Shown: piece after piece, positions 1 through 9,439 of the stretch | Layout: the number at the start of each line of letters is the position of its first letter | How positions within the stretch are numbered: position 1 is the first letter of the stretch | DNA from: Terribium retamae | Lineage (GTDB): Bacteria; Pseudomonadota; Alphaproteobacteria; Rhizobiales; Rhizobiaceae | NCBI RefSeq assembly: GCF_022347545.1 | Contig: NZ_JAKREW010000008.1 | Location: 62,001 to 126,000 of the forward strand | Direction: 5' to 3' | Length of the DNA: 64,000 bases | Translations under genes and position numbers: made by a program | The notes under the pieces: model-generated | Told to the model about the DNA's origin: nothing | The model's database searches: none | The model's input: only the letters and a program-made list of their open reading frames with translations

Positions 1-901
1 CTTTGTTCTCCAGTCGCGAGCCGACGACGATCGCCGCCTGCAATGCCGCGCCCGATGAGATGCCGACCGGTACGCCTTCCAGGCGGGCGACGAGGCGGGC
101 ATTGGCAACGGCATCCTCATTGGAGACCTTGACGATCTCGTCATAGATGGTCGTGTCGAGGATCTTCGGTGCAAAACCGGCGCCGATGCCCTGGATCTTG
201 TGAGGACCAGGTTGGCCGCCCGACAGCACAGGCGAAGCTTCCGGCTCGACCGCTACGACATGCAGCGACGGCTTGCGCTTCTTGATCACCTGGCCGACGC
301 CGGTGATGGTGCCGCCGGTGCCGATGCCCGAGACGAAGATATCGACTTCTCCCTTGGTGTCGTTCCAGATTTCTTCTGCGGTGGTTTCGCGGTGGATCTC
401 GGGATTGGCCGGATTCTCGAACTGCTGCGGGATGATGGCGTCCGGTAGCGACGCAGCCAGTTCGTCGGCCTTGGCGATGGCGCCCTTCATGCCTTTCGGC
501 CCTTCGGTCAGCACAAGCTCGGCACCGAGCAGCGCCAGCATCTTGCGGCGCTCGACCGACATGGTCTCCGGCATGGTGAGGATCAACTTGTAGCCCTTGG
601 CGGCGGCGGCAAAGGCAAGCGCGATGCCGGTGTTGCCGGAGGTCGGCTCGATCAATACCGTTTTGCCGGGCGTGATCTTGCCGTCGCGCTCCAGCGCCTC
701 GATCATGGCGACGCCGATACGGTCCTTCACCGAAGCGATCGGGTTGAAGAACTCAAGCTTTGCAAGGAGATTGGCGACAATGCCCTTTTCCTTCGCGAAC
801 TTGTCCAGCCTAACCAGCGGCGTATCGCCGATCGTTTCGGTGATCGAGTTGTAGATGCGGCCGCGGCCGGGGACGCGTGCGGAGGTTGCAGGCTTATTCA
901 T
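1..901 (-). CDS. cysK: Cysteine synthase A (O-acetylserine sulfhydrylase), partial at left edge
   Basis: PLP enzyme that makes L-cysteine from O-acetylserine and sulfide in the cytoplasm. About 300 codons are present; the C-terminus lies beyond the left edge. Visible fold-type II motifs: NPIASVKDR with the PLP-binding Lys (about residue 54), the phosphate-binding EPTSGNTG loop, and [10 protein letters not shown]. The start is the ATG at 901, preceded by an AGGGAG ribosome-binding site. Cystathionine beta-synthase and CysM share the fold, but the N-terminal layout and motif spelling fit CysK best. No promoter was assigned in the 163 bp separating it from the LysE-type gene. Confidence 0.93.
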   Translation of the reverse strand, partial: MNKPATSARVPGRGRIYNSITETIGDTPLVRLDKFAKEKGIVANLLAKLEFFNPIASVKDRIGVAMIEALERDGKITPGKTVLIEPTSGNTGIALAFAAAAKGYKLILTMPETMSVERRKMLALLGAELVLTEGPKGMKGAIAKADELAASLPDAIIPQQFENPANPEIHRETTAEEIWNDTKGEVDIFVSGIGTGGTITGVGQVIKKRKPSLHVVAVEPEASPVLSGGQPGPHKIQGIGAGFAPKILDTTIYDEIVKVSNEDAVANARLVARLEGVPVGISSGAALQAAIVVGSRLENK

Positions 902-1064
902 TGATTTCGCTCCCTGAAACGAGGCTGCCTTATGCGGCTTTTCGACGAAAGAAGATAGGCCGCCGGCCGACTATATCCGAGGCGGCGGCGTGCTGGAAAC
1001 AACAGGCAGCTGGAACAATTTTCCGGATTGTGTCGATTTCGGCGCTGGCCCTGAAAAAGCAATC

Positions 1065-1682
1065 TCAAGACCTGGTGGCGATCGCAGCCGCGGCCCCGAC
1101 CATGAAACCGGCTGCCGTGCGGTTCAGCGCTTTCAACGCGCGCGGCGAACGCAGGAACCAGCGCGCTTTCGCGGCAAGCGCCAGATATGGCACCAGGACG
1201 ATGAGCAGCACCGCGGCGGTGATGGCGGCCAGGATGCCGTAGTCGCCCAAGGTCAGCGATTTCAGGTCGACGATGGTCGGCGTGATAGCCAGATAGAAGA
1301 TCATCGTCTTGGGATTGCCAAGCGTGACGGCAAGGCCGGCCAGCACCGAGGGCACGAAACCATCCCTGCCCTTGCGGGCCTCGACCGCCTCCGGCGTGAT
1401 GCCGGCCGTCCAGAAACTCCAGGCGAGATAGGCAAGGTAGAGAACTCCCAGCCATTTGATAACCAGGAACACCATGCCGAAGCTCTGTGCCACCAGTGCA
1501 AGACCGAGCACGACCGCGGTGAGATAGGTCAGATCGCCTAACACGAGCCCGAGCGACATCGCCAGCGATGAGCGGAAGCCGGAACCGAGGGCCCGTGCCA
1601 CCAGAGCGGTCACGCCGGGACCGGGAATGGCGGCAGCAACCGCAAGCGCGGCGGAATAAGCGAGAAATCCGGCAAGGGTCAT
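1065..1682 (-). CDS. LysE/RhtB-family amino-acid exporter
   Basis: Predicted inner-membrane exporter of 205 residues, the usual size for the LysE/RhtB family, with about six hydrophobic segments. The family signature near the N-terminus (AAAIPGPGVTALVARAL) and the mid-protein GNPKTMIFYLA motif are clear. Members export amino acids such as lysine, threonine or homoserine lactone; the substrate cannot be told from sequence. It lies upstream of cysK on the same strand, separated by 163 bp, so a shared transcript is possible but unproven. The ATG at 1682 gives the canonical family N-terminus. Confidence 0.88.
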   Translation of the reverse strand: MTLAGFLAYSAALAVAAAIPGPGVTALVARALGSGFRSSLAMSLGLVLGDLTYLTAVVLGLALVAQSFGMVFLVIKWLGVLYLAYLAWSFWTAGITPEAVEARKGRDGFVPSVLAGLAVTLGNPKTMIFYLAITPTIVDLKSLTLGDYGILAAITAAVLLIVLVPYLALAAKARWFLRSPRALKALNRTAAGFMVGAAAAIATRS

Positions 1683-1742
1683 TGGGAAGCCTCGGAAACA
1701 CCGGCGGTTTTATCGCATGGATTGCAGGTCCGAGGAAATGGC

Positions 1743-1880
1743 TCAGCGCTTGGTCCAGCCGCTCACATTTTTCTGAAAACGCTGACAGGCCATCGACATT
1801 TCATCCTCGGTCCTGTAGGCGCACGGTCCCGCTGCGGCTAGCGTCGACAAGGCCGCGCCATTTAAGCGAACATTCAGGAT
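1743..1880 (-). other. Possible small Cys-containing ORF or remnant
   Basis: A minus-strand reading frame ends in DEMSMACQRFQKNVSGWTKR, a polar peptide that does not look like GC-frame shadow. No convincing start codon, signal peptide or ribosome-binding site is visible, and the frame runs into the upstream region of the Hsp70-like gene. It could be a small secreted protein with a misplaced start or the end of a decayed gene. The 5' limit given here is approximate. Confidence 0.2.
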
Positions 1881-1886
1881 GAGACG

Positions 1887-3143
1887 ATGCGACCGGCTTT
1901 CGGCGGCATAGACTTTGGCACCTCCAACTCCACCGTCGGCGTGATCGAAAACGGCCGGCCACATCTGGTGGCGCTGGAGGACAATAACGCGACGCTGCCC
2001 TCAGCGATCTTCTTCAATTTCGAAGACGGCAACACCCTGTTCGGCCGCCGTGCCATCAGCGATTATACGGACAGCGTCGAGGGCCGACTGATGCGGGCGC
2101 TCAAGAGCGTATTGGGCTCCTCGCTCGCCCATGAAAAAACGCGGATTCAGGCACGCACGTTGGCTTTCACCGATATCATCGGCCTGTTCCTCGCCCATCT
2201 GAAGGCGCGGCTGGACAGCCATGCCGGGCAGCCGGTGGAAAATGTGGTGCTTGGCCGGCCGGTGCGTTTCGTCGACGAGGATGACACCGCAGACGCCGAC
2301 GCGCAGAGCCAATTGGAAAAGGCTGCACGCAAACAAGGCTTCAAGCATATCGATTTCCAGTTCGAGCCGATCGCCGCAGCGCTCGACTATGAACACACGC
2401 TTAGCCGCGAGGAGCTCGCCCTGATCGTCGACATGGGCGGCGGCACGTCGGACTTTTCGATCGTCCGTGTGTCGCCAGAGCGATCGACCACGAGCGATCG
2501 CAAGGGCGACATCCTGGCCAATCGCGGTATCCACATCGGCGGCACCGATTTCGACCGCTTGCTCAGCATCGCCCATGTCATGCCCGAGCTCGGCTATCTG
2601 ACACCGACGAAGGACGGCAAGCGCAACCTGCCGGCAGGTTATTTCGTCGATCTCGCCACCTGGCAGCGCATCAACCTGCTTTACACGCCGAAGGCCATGC
2701 TCGATCTGCGTCAGATCCGCTACGAAGCAGCACGAGCCGATCTTGTCGACAGGCTGATCGAAGTGGTCGAACATCGGTTCGGGCACGCACTCGCCACGAA
2801 AGTGGAAAGGGCGAAGATCGCCTTGACCGACCAGAACGAGGCGAGGGTGGAAGTGGCTCTGCCCGGCGCGAAGTTCTCGGCTGAGCTGACCAAGCAAGGC
2901 CTGGAGGACACGATCCGCAACGAGGTCGCTCGCGTTACGCAAACGGTGGCCGACACGCTGGCGGACGCCGGCGTGAGGCCTGCAGACATCACCGCCGTAT
3001 TCCTCACAGGCGGGTCGACTGCCATCCCGATGGCGCGGCGCAGCATTCTGGGCTTGGTGCCGGATGCCAAGGTGGTGCAGGGCGACGCGTTCGGTTCGGT
3101 TGGCCTAGGCCTCGCGCTCGACGCACATCGCAAATTCGGCTGA
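1887..3143 (+). CDS. Hsp70-family ATPase, YegD-like, without substrate-binding domain
   Basis: Actin-fold ATPase of 418 residues. Nucleotide-binding motifs are intact: phosphate-1 GIDFGTSNSTVGV at residues 7-19, phosphate-2 VDMGGGTSDF at about 190, and the adenosine motif LTGGSTAIP near 370. It ends after the nucleotide-binding domain, so the Hsp70 peptide-binding domain and lid are missing, as in E. coli YegD. Chaperone activity of the DnaK type is therefore unlikely; its real role is unknown. Start at the ATG following AGGATGAG. It is divergent from the LysE-type gene and has no grpE or dnaJ neighbour. Confidence 0.87.
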   Translation: MRPAFGGIDFGTSNSTVGVIENGRPHLVALEDNNATLPSAIFFNFEDGNTLFGRRAISDYTDSVEGRLMRALKSVLGSSLAHEKTRIQARTLAFTDIIGLFLAHLKARLDSHAGQPVENVVLGRPVRFVDEDDTADADAQSQLEKAARKQGFKHIDFQFEPIAAALDYEHTLSREELALIVDMGGGTSDFSIVRVSPERSTTSDRKGDILANRGIHIGGTDFDRLLSIAHVMPELGYLTPTKDGKRNLPAGYFVDLATWQRINLLYTPKAMLDLRQIRYEAARADLVDRLIEVVEHRFGHALATKVERAKIALTDQNEARVEVALPGAKFSAELTKQGLEDTIRNEVARVTQTVADTLADAGVRPADITAVFLTGGSTAIPMARRSILGLVPDAKVVQGDAFGSVGLGLALDAHRKFG

Positions 3144-3261
3144 CGGTTTTTGGGTGCGTCCTTCGAGGCTCGCTCGCAAAATACCAGCCGTTTCTTTTGA
3201 TTGAATTGCGGACTCGCGCCTTAGGACCGTTTGTGCCGGCTCAAGCGCGCGACAACACCGG

Positions 3262-4602
3262 TCAGGTCTTGCCCTTATATGATACACGCCACACCGTACC
3301 GTTGCCGTCCTCGGTGACGATCAACGAACCATCCTTGGCCACCGCCACGCCGACAGGCCGGCCCCAGACGGCGTCGTTGGAAATGACGAAGCCCGTCATG
3401 AAGTCCTCATATTCCCCTGTCGGCTTGCCGTCCTTGAACAGCAACCGCACCACCTTGTAGCCGGTCGGCGCGCCGCGGTTCCACGACCCGTGCAGGGCGA
3501 CGAAAGCATTGCCCTTGTATTCGGCAGGGAACTGGTTGCCTTCATAGAAAGCAATGCCGAGCGGCGCCGAATGCGCCTGCATCAGAACATCCGGCACCGT
3601 CGCCTTGCCGGCGAGGTCCGGTCTGGTGCCGGCGTGGCGTGGATCCTCGTTGTCGCCGATGTAATACCAGGGCCAGCCGTAGAAGGCGCCCTGCTTCACC
3701 GAAGTTGCATATTCGAACGGAAGATTGTCGCCTAGCGCGTCACGTTCGTTGACTACACACCAGGGTTCACCGGTGGCCGGCTGAACGGTGAGACCGGAAC
3801 AATTGCGCAGGCCGGTGGCAACGGTTCGGCGGTTCTTGCCGTCCGGATCGAATGCAAGGACCGCGGCGCGATCCCGTTCGTAGCTCCATGCCGCTCCGAG
3901 CGGCTCGCTGGCGGCCCAAGCCTTGGGGCCTCCGGGGGGATCACCAAGATCGTCGGCGACATTGGAAGCCGACCCCACCGACAGATAAAGCGTCTTGCCG
4001 TCCGGCGAAAAGGCGATGTCACGGGTCCAGTGGCCGCCGTCGGGAATGTCTGCGACCACCGTCTCGGGCTTTCCCGACGCTTTCAGGTCGCCGTCCTTGT
4101 AGGGAAACCGTACGATGCTGTCGGTGTTGGCCACATAGACCCATTGGGGATCTTCCGGCGGGTAGAAGGCGATGCCGTAGGGCGAACTCAACCCTTTGGC
4201 ATAGATCGCTTCTTCGGCAGGTTTGGCACCGGGGCTGCCTGGCCGGTACAGCCGGACCTGATCAGCACGGCTGTCGGCGACGAAGATGTCGCCGTTTGGC
4301 GCGACGCGCACGGCGCGAGGATTGCTGACGCCCGAAGCGATCAGCTCGGCCGAAAAGCCGGCGGGCAGTTTCGGCTCCGCATTCTTCGGACGCCGGACCT
4401 CGCTCGGGCTGTTCGAGGCAGAATCCGACACATAGGGTTTCGGCAAATCAGCCGGGGTCAACAAGCGCCGGACCCCGGGCTTGTCGGCGCGCCAGTCGCC
4501 AAAGGCAGCCTCCCCTTTCAAAATTTCGGATTGCTGGGCGAAAGCCAAGGACACAGGCGCTACGAAGAACGGAACCAGCAAGGCTGCGACAGCGAGTTTC
4601 AC
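3262..4602 (-). CDS. PQQ-dependent sorbosone-type sugar dehydrogenase, periplasmic
   Basis: Predicted six-bladed beta-propeller quinoprotein of 446 residues in the sorbosone/glucose dehydrogenase group, which oxidises sugars in the periplasm. Evidence: an N-terminal Sec signal (VAALLVPFFVAPVSLAFAQ), then propeller strands such as NPRAVRVAPNGDIFVADS, a GGHWTRDIAFSPDG segment and HGSWNR near the C-terminus, typical of this family. The start is set by the ribosome-binding site: AGGAGG lies six bases before a GTG at 4602, so the in-frame ATG at 4617, which would contain that AGGAGG inside its own coding sequence, is less likely. No PQQ biosynthesis genes are in the window, so cofactor supply is unknown. 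Confidence 0.85.
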   Translation of the reverse strand: MKLAVAALLVPFFVAPVSLAFAQQSEILKGEAAFGDWRADKPGVRRLLTPADLPKPYVSDSASNSPSEVRRPKNAEPKLPAGFSAELIASGVSNPRAVRVAPNGDIFVADSRADQVRLYRPGSPGAKPAEEAIYAKGLSSPYGIAFYPPEDPQWVYVANTDSIVRFPYKDGDLKASGKPETVVADIPDGGHWTRDIAFSPDGKTLYLSVGSASNVADDLGDPPGGPKAWAASEPLGAAWSYERDRAAVLAFDPDGKNRRTVATGLRNCSGLTVQPATGEPWCVVNERDALGDNLPFEYATSVKQGAFYGWPWYYIGDNEDPRHAGTRPDLAGKATVPDVLMQAHSAPLGIAFYEGNQFPAEYKGNAFVALHGSWNRGAPTGYKVVRLLFKDGKPTGEYEDFMTGFVISNDAVWGRPVGVAVAKDGSLIVTEDGNGTVWRVSYKGKT

Positions 4603-4685
4603 ATCATCCTCCTTCATTCACCACGACGAAGATAGGATGGGATGGGCGCCAGCGCATCACAACTGGCTGTGAAAACGACCGCCCC

Positions 4686-4880
4686 TCAGGCTTCCGCACC
4701 AAAACCAGCCTCGAGCCGCTGTTCGAGCTCCACAAGATCAGCCGGCAGCGGCAATCCGAGTGCTCTTAGCTCCGAGAACTTCTCGCGCAGCTGTTCCTGG
4801 ATCTCGTGCTCGTCCTCGGGCTGATTGACCATCTCCTGCAGAAGCAGGCCGATGCGGGCTTTGATCTCTTCCAGCGCCAT
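4686..4880 (-). CDS. Small acidic coiled-coil-like hypothetical protein
   Basis: 64 residues beginning MALEEIKARIGLL, rich in Glu, Gln and Leu with heptad-like spacing, so probably a short helical or coiled-coil protein in the cytoplasm. The start is chosen at the ATG preceded by AGGAGAG; an upstream extension lacks a ribosome-binding site. It sits 63 bp downstream of hrcA on the same strand. No domain recognised. Confidence 0.6.
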   Translation of the reverse strand: MALEEIKARIGLLLQEMVNQPEDEHEIQEQLREKFSELRALGLPLPADLVELEQRLEAGFGAEA

Positions 4881-4943
4881 GTTGCTCTCTCCTGGCTGGT
4901 GGTCTCGGCACATTATACCAGAGGTCCTGGCTGACCGTTGGTA

Positions 4944-6029
4944 TTACCTCAGCATGCGCGAAATCAGCTGCGCGGTATAGTCCACCATCGGCACGATCCG
5001 GGCGTAATTAAGCCGCGTCGGCCCGATCACCCCGAGCGCGCCAACGACACGCGCGTCTTTGTCGCGATAGGGCGCGACGACCAGCGACGAGCCCGACAAT
5101 GAAAACAGCTTGTTTTCCGAGCCGATGAAGATGCGTACGCCTGAGCCCTGCTCGGCGAGGTCGAGCAACTGGATCAACCCATCCTGGGTTTCCATATCCT
5201 CAAACAGGCGCTTCAACAGCTCGATGTCAGCCTGAGCGGTGACATTCTCAAGCAAATTGGCGCGGCCGCGCACGATAAGGCGCGCCGGCAGGCCGCTTTC
5301 GGCGCCAGCCCAAACGGCGAGACCCTTTTCGACCAGATCCTGCGACAGCGTATCGAGCGCGGTGCGCGTTTCTTCCTTCAGCCGCGAAATCTCCCCACGC
5401 GCCTCGGCAAGCGTTCGGCCGCGGATATGGGCGTTCAGGAAATTCGAGGCTTCATGCAATTGCGACAGCGTGATGCCCGCCGGCAGGTCGATGACACGGT
5501 TTTCGACATCGCCACCTTGCGAAACCAGTACCGCAAGGGCCTTGCCCGGCTCCAGCTGGATGAACTCGATGTGCTTTAGTGCCACCTCTGCCTTGGCGGC
5601 CAGGACCAATCCGGCACCGCGCGACATGCCCGACAGCATCTGGCTGGCTTCGGTCAGCATATGTTCGAGCGACATGCCCTCGCCCGACGCTTTCACCTGC
5701 GTCTCGATGGAACGGCGTTCGTCTTCGGTGAGGTCGCCAAACTCCATGAAGGCATCGACAAAGAAGCGCAGTCCCTGCTGGGTCGGCAAGCGGCCCGCGG
5801 AAATGTGTGGTGCGTAGATCAGGCCGAGGTGTTCCAGATCGCTCATCACGTTGCGGATCGTGGCCGGCGACAGCGACGAAGGCAGAATACGCGACAGCGA
5901 ACGCGAGCCGACCGGCTCGCCATCCCTGAGATAGGATTCGACAATGCGCCGGAAGATGTCGCGCGAACGGATGTCGAGCGGCTGGAAAGCCGGCGATTGC
6001 ATGGTCGGATCGACGATGGGTTTGGTCAT
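4944..6029 (-). CDS. hrcA: Heat-inducible transcription repressor HrcA
   Basis: Repressor of groESL-type heat-shock operons, binding CIRCE elements and tuned by GroEL. 361 residues, normal length. An N-terminal winged helix ([25 protein letters not shown], then [18 protein letters not shown]) is followed by a GAF-like core and the C-terminal [16 protein letters not shown] signature. It is divergent from rph, the common alphaproteobacterial arrangement. grpE, often the next gene, is not here: a 64-residue ORF and a PQQ enzyme follow instead. No CIRCE sequence is visible in the 135-bp hrcA/rph gap, so direct autoregulation at this promoter is not supported. Confidence 0.95.
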   Translation of the reverse strand: MTKPIVDPTMQSPAFQPLDIRSRDIFRRIVESYLRDGEPVGSRSLSRILPSSLSPATIRNVMSDLEHLGLIYAPHISAGRLPTQQGLRFFVDAFMEFGDLTEDERRSIETQVKASGEGMSLEHMLTEASQMLSGMSRGAGLVLAAKAEVALKHIEFIQLEPGKALAVLVSQGGDVENRVIDLPAGITLSQLHEASNFLNAHIRGRTLAEARGEISRLKEETRTALDTLSQDLVEKGLAVWAGAESGLPARLIVRGRANLLENVTAQADIELLKRLFEDMETQDGLIQLLDLAEQGSGVRIFIGSENKLFSLSGSSLVVAPYRDKDARVVGALGVIGPTRLNYARIVPMVDYTAQLISRMLR

Positions 6030-6164
6030 CGGGCACAAAATCTCCAGGACCAAGGATATAGATTGCAGCCGGGGCGACGCAAGCGACCCGTTTTCTCTTT
6101 GCGCCCGGTCTTCCATGGGGCTACAAGCCGGCCACGACTCCAAAACCAAGAAGAAAGAGCCTTG

Positions 6165-6881
6165 ATGCGCCCCTCCAAACGCCAGCCAGATGAAATGCGT
6201 GCGATCTCCTTTGAGCGCGGCGTTTCCAAGCACGCCGAAGGATCCTGCCTGGTGAAATTCGGCGACACGCACGTGCTGTGTACGGCGAGCCTGGAGGAAA
6301 AGGTGCCGGGCTGGATGCGCAATACCGGCAAGGGCTGGGTCACGGCCGAATACGGAATGCTGCCGCGCTCGACCGGCGATCGCATGCGCCGCGAAGCATC
6401 CGCCGGCAAGCAGGGTGGCCGCACGCTGGAAATCCAGCGACTGATCGGCCGTAGCCTGCGCGCCGTGGTCGACCTGCAGGCGTTGGGCGAATTGCAGATC
6501 ACCGTCGACTGCGACGTCATCCAGGCCGATGGCGGCACCCGCACAGCTTCCATCACCGGCGGGTGGGTAGCGCTCTATGACTGCCTGCGCTGGATGGAAG
6601 CACGCCAGATGGTGAAGCTTGATAGGGTGCTGAGGGACCATGTCGCTGCCATTTCCTGCGGCATCCATGATGGCCAGCCGGTCATCGATCTCGACTATAT
6701 CGAGGATTCTTCAGCCGGCACCGACGCCAACTTCGTCATGACCGGCAAGGGCGGTATCGTCGAAATCCAGGGTACGGCCGAAGGCGAGCCTTTTTCGGAA
6801 GAGCAATTCTCAGCGCTGATGGGACTGGCCAAGAAGGGCATTTCGCGACTGGTGTCCCTGCAGCAGATGGCGGTGTCCTGA
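6165..6881 (+). CDS. rph: Ribonuclease PH
   Basis: Phosphate-dependent 3'-5' exoribonuclease that trims tRNA 3' ends. 238 residues, full length. Family signatures are complete: [12 protein letters not shown] at the N-terminus, [26 protein letters not shown], and the catalytic-core [18 protein letters not shown]. It heads a plus-strand run with a VOC protein, rdgB and hemW, spaced by -1 to +6 bp, so these genes are probably one transcript. The start is the ATG at 6165, after AAGAAAGAGC. Confidence 0.96.
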   Translation: MRPSKRQPDEMRAISFERGVSKHAEGSCLVKFGDTHVLCTASLEEKVPGWMRNTGKGWVTAEYGMLPRSTGDRMRREASAGKQGGRTLEIQRLIGRSLRAVVDLQALGELQITVDCDVIQADGGTRTASITGGWVALYDCLRWMEARQMVKLDRVLRDHVAAISCGIHDGQPVIDLDYIEDSSAGTDANFVMTGKGGIVEIQGTAEGEPFSEEQFSALMGLAKKGISRLVSLQQMAVS

Positions 6882-6887
6882 GGCATT

Positions 6888-7298
6888 ATGCAGCCCGCAG
6901 CGATCCTTGAATCCGCGCTCTACGTCACCGATCTCGAGGTGGCCGAGACCTTCTATGCCGATGTCATCGGCCTCGAGCGTATCGGCAAGGTGGAGGGCCG
7001 GCATGTATTCTTCCGCTGCGGGAAGGGTGTGCTGCTGCTGTTCAACGCGGAGGCGACGAGGCATCCACCTGCACCCGATGCCCGACTGCCCGTGCCGCCG
7101 CATGGCACAACAGGCCAGGGCCATCTTTGTTTTGCAGCCAGTGCCGAAGAACTAAACCGCTGGAAAGCGCATCTTGATACGCATGGCGTCGCCATCGAGG
7201 CCGAATTCGAATGGCCGCAAGGCGGTCGTTCCATCTATCTGCGCGATCCCTCCGGCAATTCGCTGGAATTCGCCGAACCCAAGATCTGGAAGCTGTAA
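6888..7298 (+). CDS. Glyoxalase/VOC-superfamily protein
   Basis: 136 residues with the paired beta-alpha-beta-beta-beta layout of the vicinal oxygen chelate fold: LYVTDLEVAETFYADVIGLERI in the first module and IYLRDPSGNSLEFAEP in the second. Candidate metal ligands are the His in GQGHLCFA and the Glu in SLEFAEP. Such proteins act as glyoxalases, dioxygenases or antibiotic-binding proteins, so the reaction is not assignable. It begins 6 bp after rph and ends immediately before rdgB, which implies co-transcription with these house-cleaning genes. Confidence 0.82.
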   Translation: MQPAAILESALYVTDLEVAETFYADVIGLERIGKVEGRHVFFRCGKGVLLLFNAEATRHPPAPDARLPVPPHGTTGQGHLCFAASAEELNRWKAHLDTHGVAIEAEFEWPQGGRSIYLRDPSGNSLEFAEPKIWKL

Positions 7299-7946
7299 AT
7301 GCACTCGCTCGATGGAAAGAAGATCGTCGTCGCCAGCCACAATGCCGGCAAGCTTAAGGAGTTCGCCGACCTGATGGCGCCTTTCGGCTTCGAAGCGAGG
7401 TCGGCCAAGGAGTACGGCCTGCCGGAACCCGATGAAACCGGCACGACCTTCGAGGAAAACGCCTACATCAAGGCCTTCGCCGCAGCCCAGGCTACCGGAC
7501 TGCCGGCGCTTTCGGACGATTCCGGACTATGCGTCGATGCTCTTGACGGTGCACCCGGCGTCTACACCGCCAACTGGGCGGAAAAGCCCGACGGCAGCCG
7601 CGACTTCGGCATGGCGATGCAAAAGACGGAGGACGCCCTGCAGGATGTGAAAGCCACGGAAGCCGCACAACGCACCGGACGTTTCGTCGCCGTCATTTGT
7701 CTGGCCTTCCCCGATGGAGAGGCAGAATATTATCGTGGCGAAGCCGAAGGCACGCTGGTATGGCCGCCGCGCGGCGAACTCGGCTTCGGCTATGATCCGG
7801 TCTTCCGCCCCAATGGCTACGACAAGACCTTCGGCGAGATGAGTGCAGAGCAGAAACATGGCTGGAAACCCGGCCAGGCCGAAGCGCTGTCGCATCGTGC
7901 CCGTGCCTTCCAGAAATTCGCCCGCGCAAGGCTGGGTTCGGCCTGA
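7299..7946 (+). CDS. rdgB: XTP/dITP (non-canonical purine NTP) pyrophosphatase
   Basis: Hydrolyses dITP, XTP and related deaminated purine nucleotides to monophosphates, keeping them out of DNA and RNA. 215 residues with all Ham1 signatures: [11 protein letters not shown] near the N-terminus, the catalytic [10 protein letters not shown] segment, [11 protein letters not shown], and SHRARAF at the C-terminus. It abuts the VOC gene, and its stop overlaps the hemW start by one base (TGATG), indicating translational coupling. Confidence 0.95.
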   Translation: MHSLDGKKIVVASHNAGKLKEFADLMAPFGFEARSAKEYGLPEPDETGTTFEENAYIKAFAAAQATGLPALSDDSGLCVDALDGAPGVYTANWAEKPDGSRDFGMAMQKTEDALQDVKATEAAQRTGRFVAVICLAFPDGEAEYYRGEAEGTLVWPPRGELGFGYDPVFRPNGYDKTFGEMSAEQKHGWKPGQAEALSHRARAFQKFARARLGSA

Positions 7947-9103
7947 TGCTGCTGGATAGATCGCCCGGCTTCGGCGTCTACATCCATTGGCCGTTCTGCG
8001 CGGCCAAATGCCCCTATTGCGACTTCAACAGCCACGTTCGCCACCAGCCGGTGGACCAGGAGCGATACATACGCGCCTTCGAGGCAGAGCTTTCGACGAT
8101 GCGTGAGCGCACCGGACAGCGCGAAGTGACCAGCATCTTCCTGGGCGGCGGCACGCCGTCGCTGATGAAGCCGGAAACGGTCGGCGCCGTGCTGGACGCG
8201 GTGGCCAGGAACTGGACGGTGCCTGCCGGCATCGAAGTGACGCTGGAGGCCAACCCCTCCTCCGTCGAAGCCGAACGCTTTCGTGGTTATCGCGCTGCCG
8301 GCGTCAACCGTGTTTCGCTCGGCGTGCAGGCACTGAACGACCGCGACCTGAAATTCCTCGGCCGGCTGCACAATGTCGAAGAAGCGCTGCATGCCATCGG
8401 GCTGGCGCGCGAGATCTTTCCGCGGCTCTCCTTCGACCTGATCTATGCCCGTCCCGGCCAGACGCCGGAGGCCTGGGAAGCGGAACTCGAGGAGGCGATC
8501 GGCCACGCCGCGGACCACCTGTCGCTCTATCAGCTCACGATCGAGGAAGGCACGCCTTTCCATAAGCTGCATGCGGCGAAGAAGTTCGAGATCCCCGATG
8601 GCGACCATGCAGCCGATCTCTATCAACTGACGCAGGAAATCACGGCCGCGCGTGGCCTGCCGGCCTATGAGATCTCCAACCACGCAAAGCCGGGCGCCGA
8701 AAGCCGGCACAACCTGACCTATTGGCGCTACGGCGAATATGTCGGCGTCGGTCCTGGTGCACACGGCCGCTTCGTCGAGAAGGGCACGCGTGTGGTGACG
8801 GTGGCGGAGAAGATGCCGGAGACCTGGCTGGATCTCGTCGAAGAAAAAGGGCACGGCGTAACCGGAGGCGAGATCCTCACCCGCTCGGAAGAAGCCGACG
8901 AATTCCTGCTGATGGGGCTGCGTCTCGCAGAGGGCATCGACCTTGCCCGCTACGAGCAGTATTCGGGACGCGCGCTGCCCTCAGGGCGGCTTTCAATCCT
9001 GCAGGAAGAAGGGCTGGTGGCACCGATCGGCAATTCCCGCCTGCGTGCCACACCTGCCGGCATGATCGTTCTGGATGCAGTCGTGGCCGATCTGGCGCGT
9101 TAA
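7946..9103 (+). CDS. hemW: HemW, radical-SAM heme chaperone (coproporphyrinogen III oxidase-like)
   Basis: 385-residue radical-SAM protein. The cluster motif CAAKCPYCDFNSH (CxxxCxxC, about residues 19-26) is close to the N-terminus, followed by FLGGGTPSL and the NVEEALHAIG region. HemW carries heme to target proteins; it lacks the longer N-terminus of the true coproporphyrinogen oxidase HemN, and at this size next to rdgB the HemW assignment is favoured over HemN. Start codon overlaps the rdgB stop. Confidence 0.92.
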   Translation: MLLDRSPGFGVYIHWPFCAAKCPYCDFNSHVRHQPVDQERYIRAFEAELSTMRERTGQREVTSIFLGGGTPSLMKPETVGAVLDAVARNWTVPAGIEVTLEANPSSVEAERFRGYRAAGVNRVSLGVQALNDRDLKFLGRLHNVEEALHAIGLAREIFPRLSFDLIYARPGQTPEAWEAELEEAIGHAADHLSLYQLTIEEGTPFHKLHAAKKFEIPDGDHAADLYQLTQEITAARGLPAYEISNHAKPGAESRHNLTYWRYGEYVGVGPGAHGRFVEKGTRVVTVAEKMPETWLDLVEEKGHGVTGGEILTRSEEADEFLLMGLRLAEGIDLARYEQYSGRALPSGRLSILQEEGLVAPIGNSRLRATPAGMIVLDAVVADLAR

Positions 9104-9439
9104 TCCGACCGACAATGCATGGTTCAGTGCTTGTGGTTGCTGTTGGCGCGTTCTTTTTCAGCAAAGAGCTCGCTGCCGCGAACCGTCTTTGTCTCGTCCT
9201 TGCCATGGCGATGGCCGGTGTTTTCGTTGCCGGAGGTGTGCGAAGCACTCGTCTCCCGCGCGCTGCGGGCTTCCAGCTGTGACATGCAGGCATCGAAATG
9301 ATTGGGCATCGTGTGCTTCCAGAATCACCCTTGAATTCCGCCGCGCCTTGTGTGCTGCGGCCCTGTGGCAAAGGTGTGGCGGCGCGCGGCTTTTGCAAGT
9401 CTCGGCCGCCCGTGCCAAACAAGGTACATCGGAGGGCGC
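9104..9439. other. Gap between hemW and rsmI
   Basis: 336 bp with no plus-strand gene. It contains one weak minus-strand ORF (listed separately) and the rsmI ribosome-binding site CGGAGGG at its right end. No clear terminator hairpin with a T-run and no recognisable operator was found. Confidence 0.5.
9124..9309 (-). CDS. Possible small hydrophilic His-containing protein
   Basis: 61 residues starting MPNHFDACMSQLEARSARE and ending KERANSNHKH, polar throughout, with several His residues in the second half and no signal peptide or membrane segment. A GGAAG sequence lies upstream of the ATG at a workable distance. It is the only candidate gene in the hemW-rsmI gap and is antisense to both neighbours. 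No family recognised; it may be a chance frame. Confidence 0.35.
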   Translation of the reverse strand: MPNHFDACMSQLEARSARETSASHTSGNENTGHRHGKDETKTVRGSELFAEKERANSNHKH

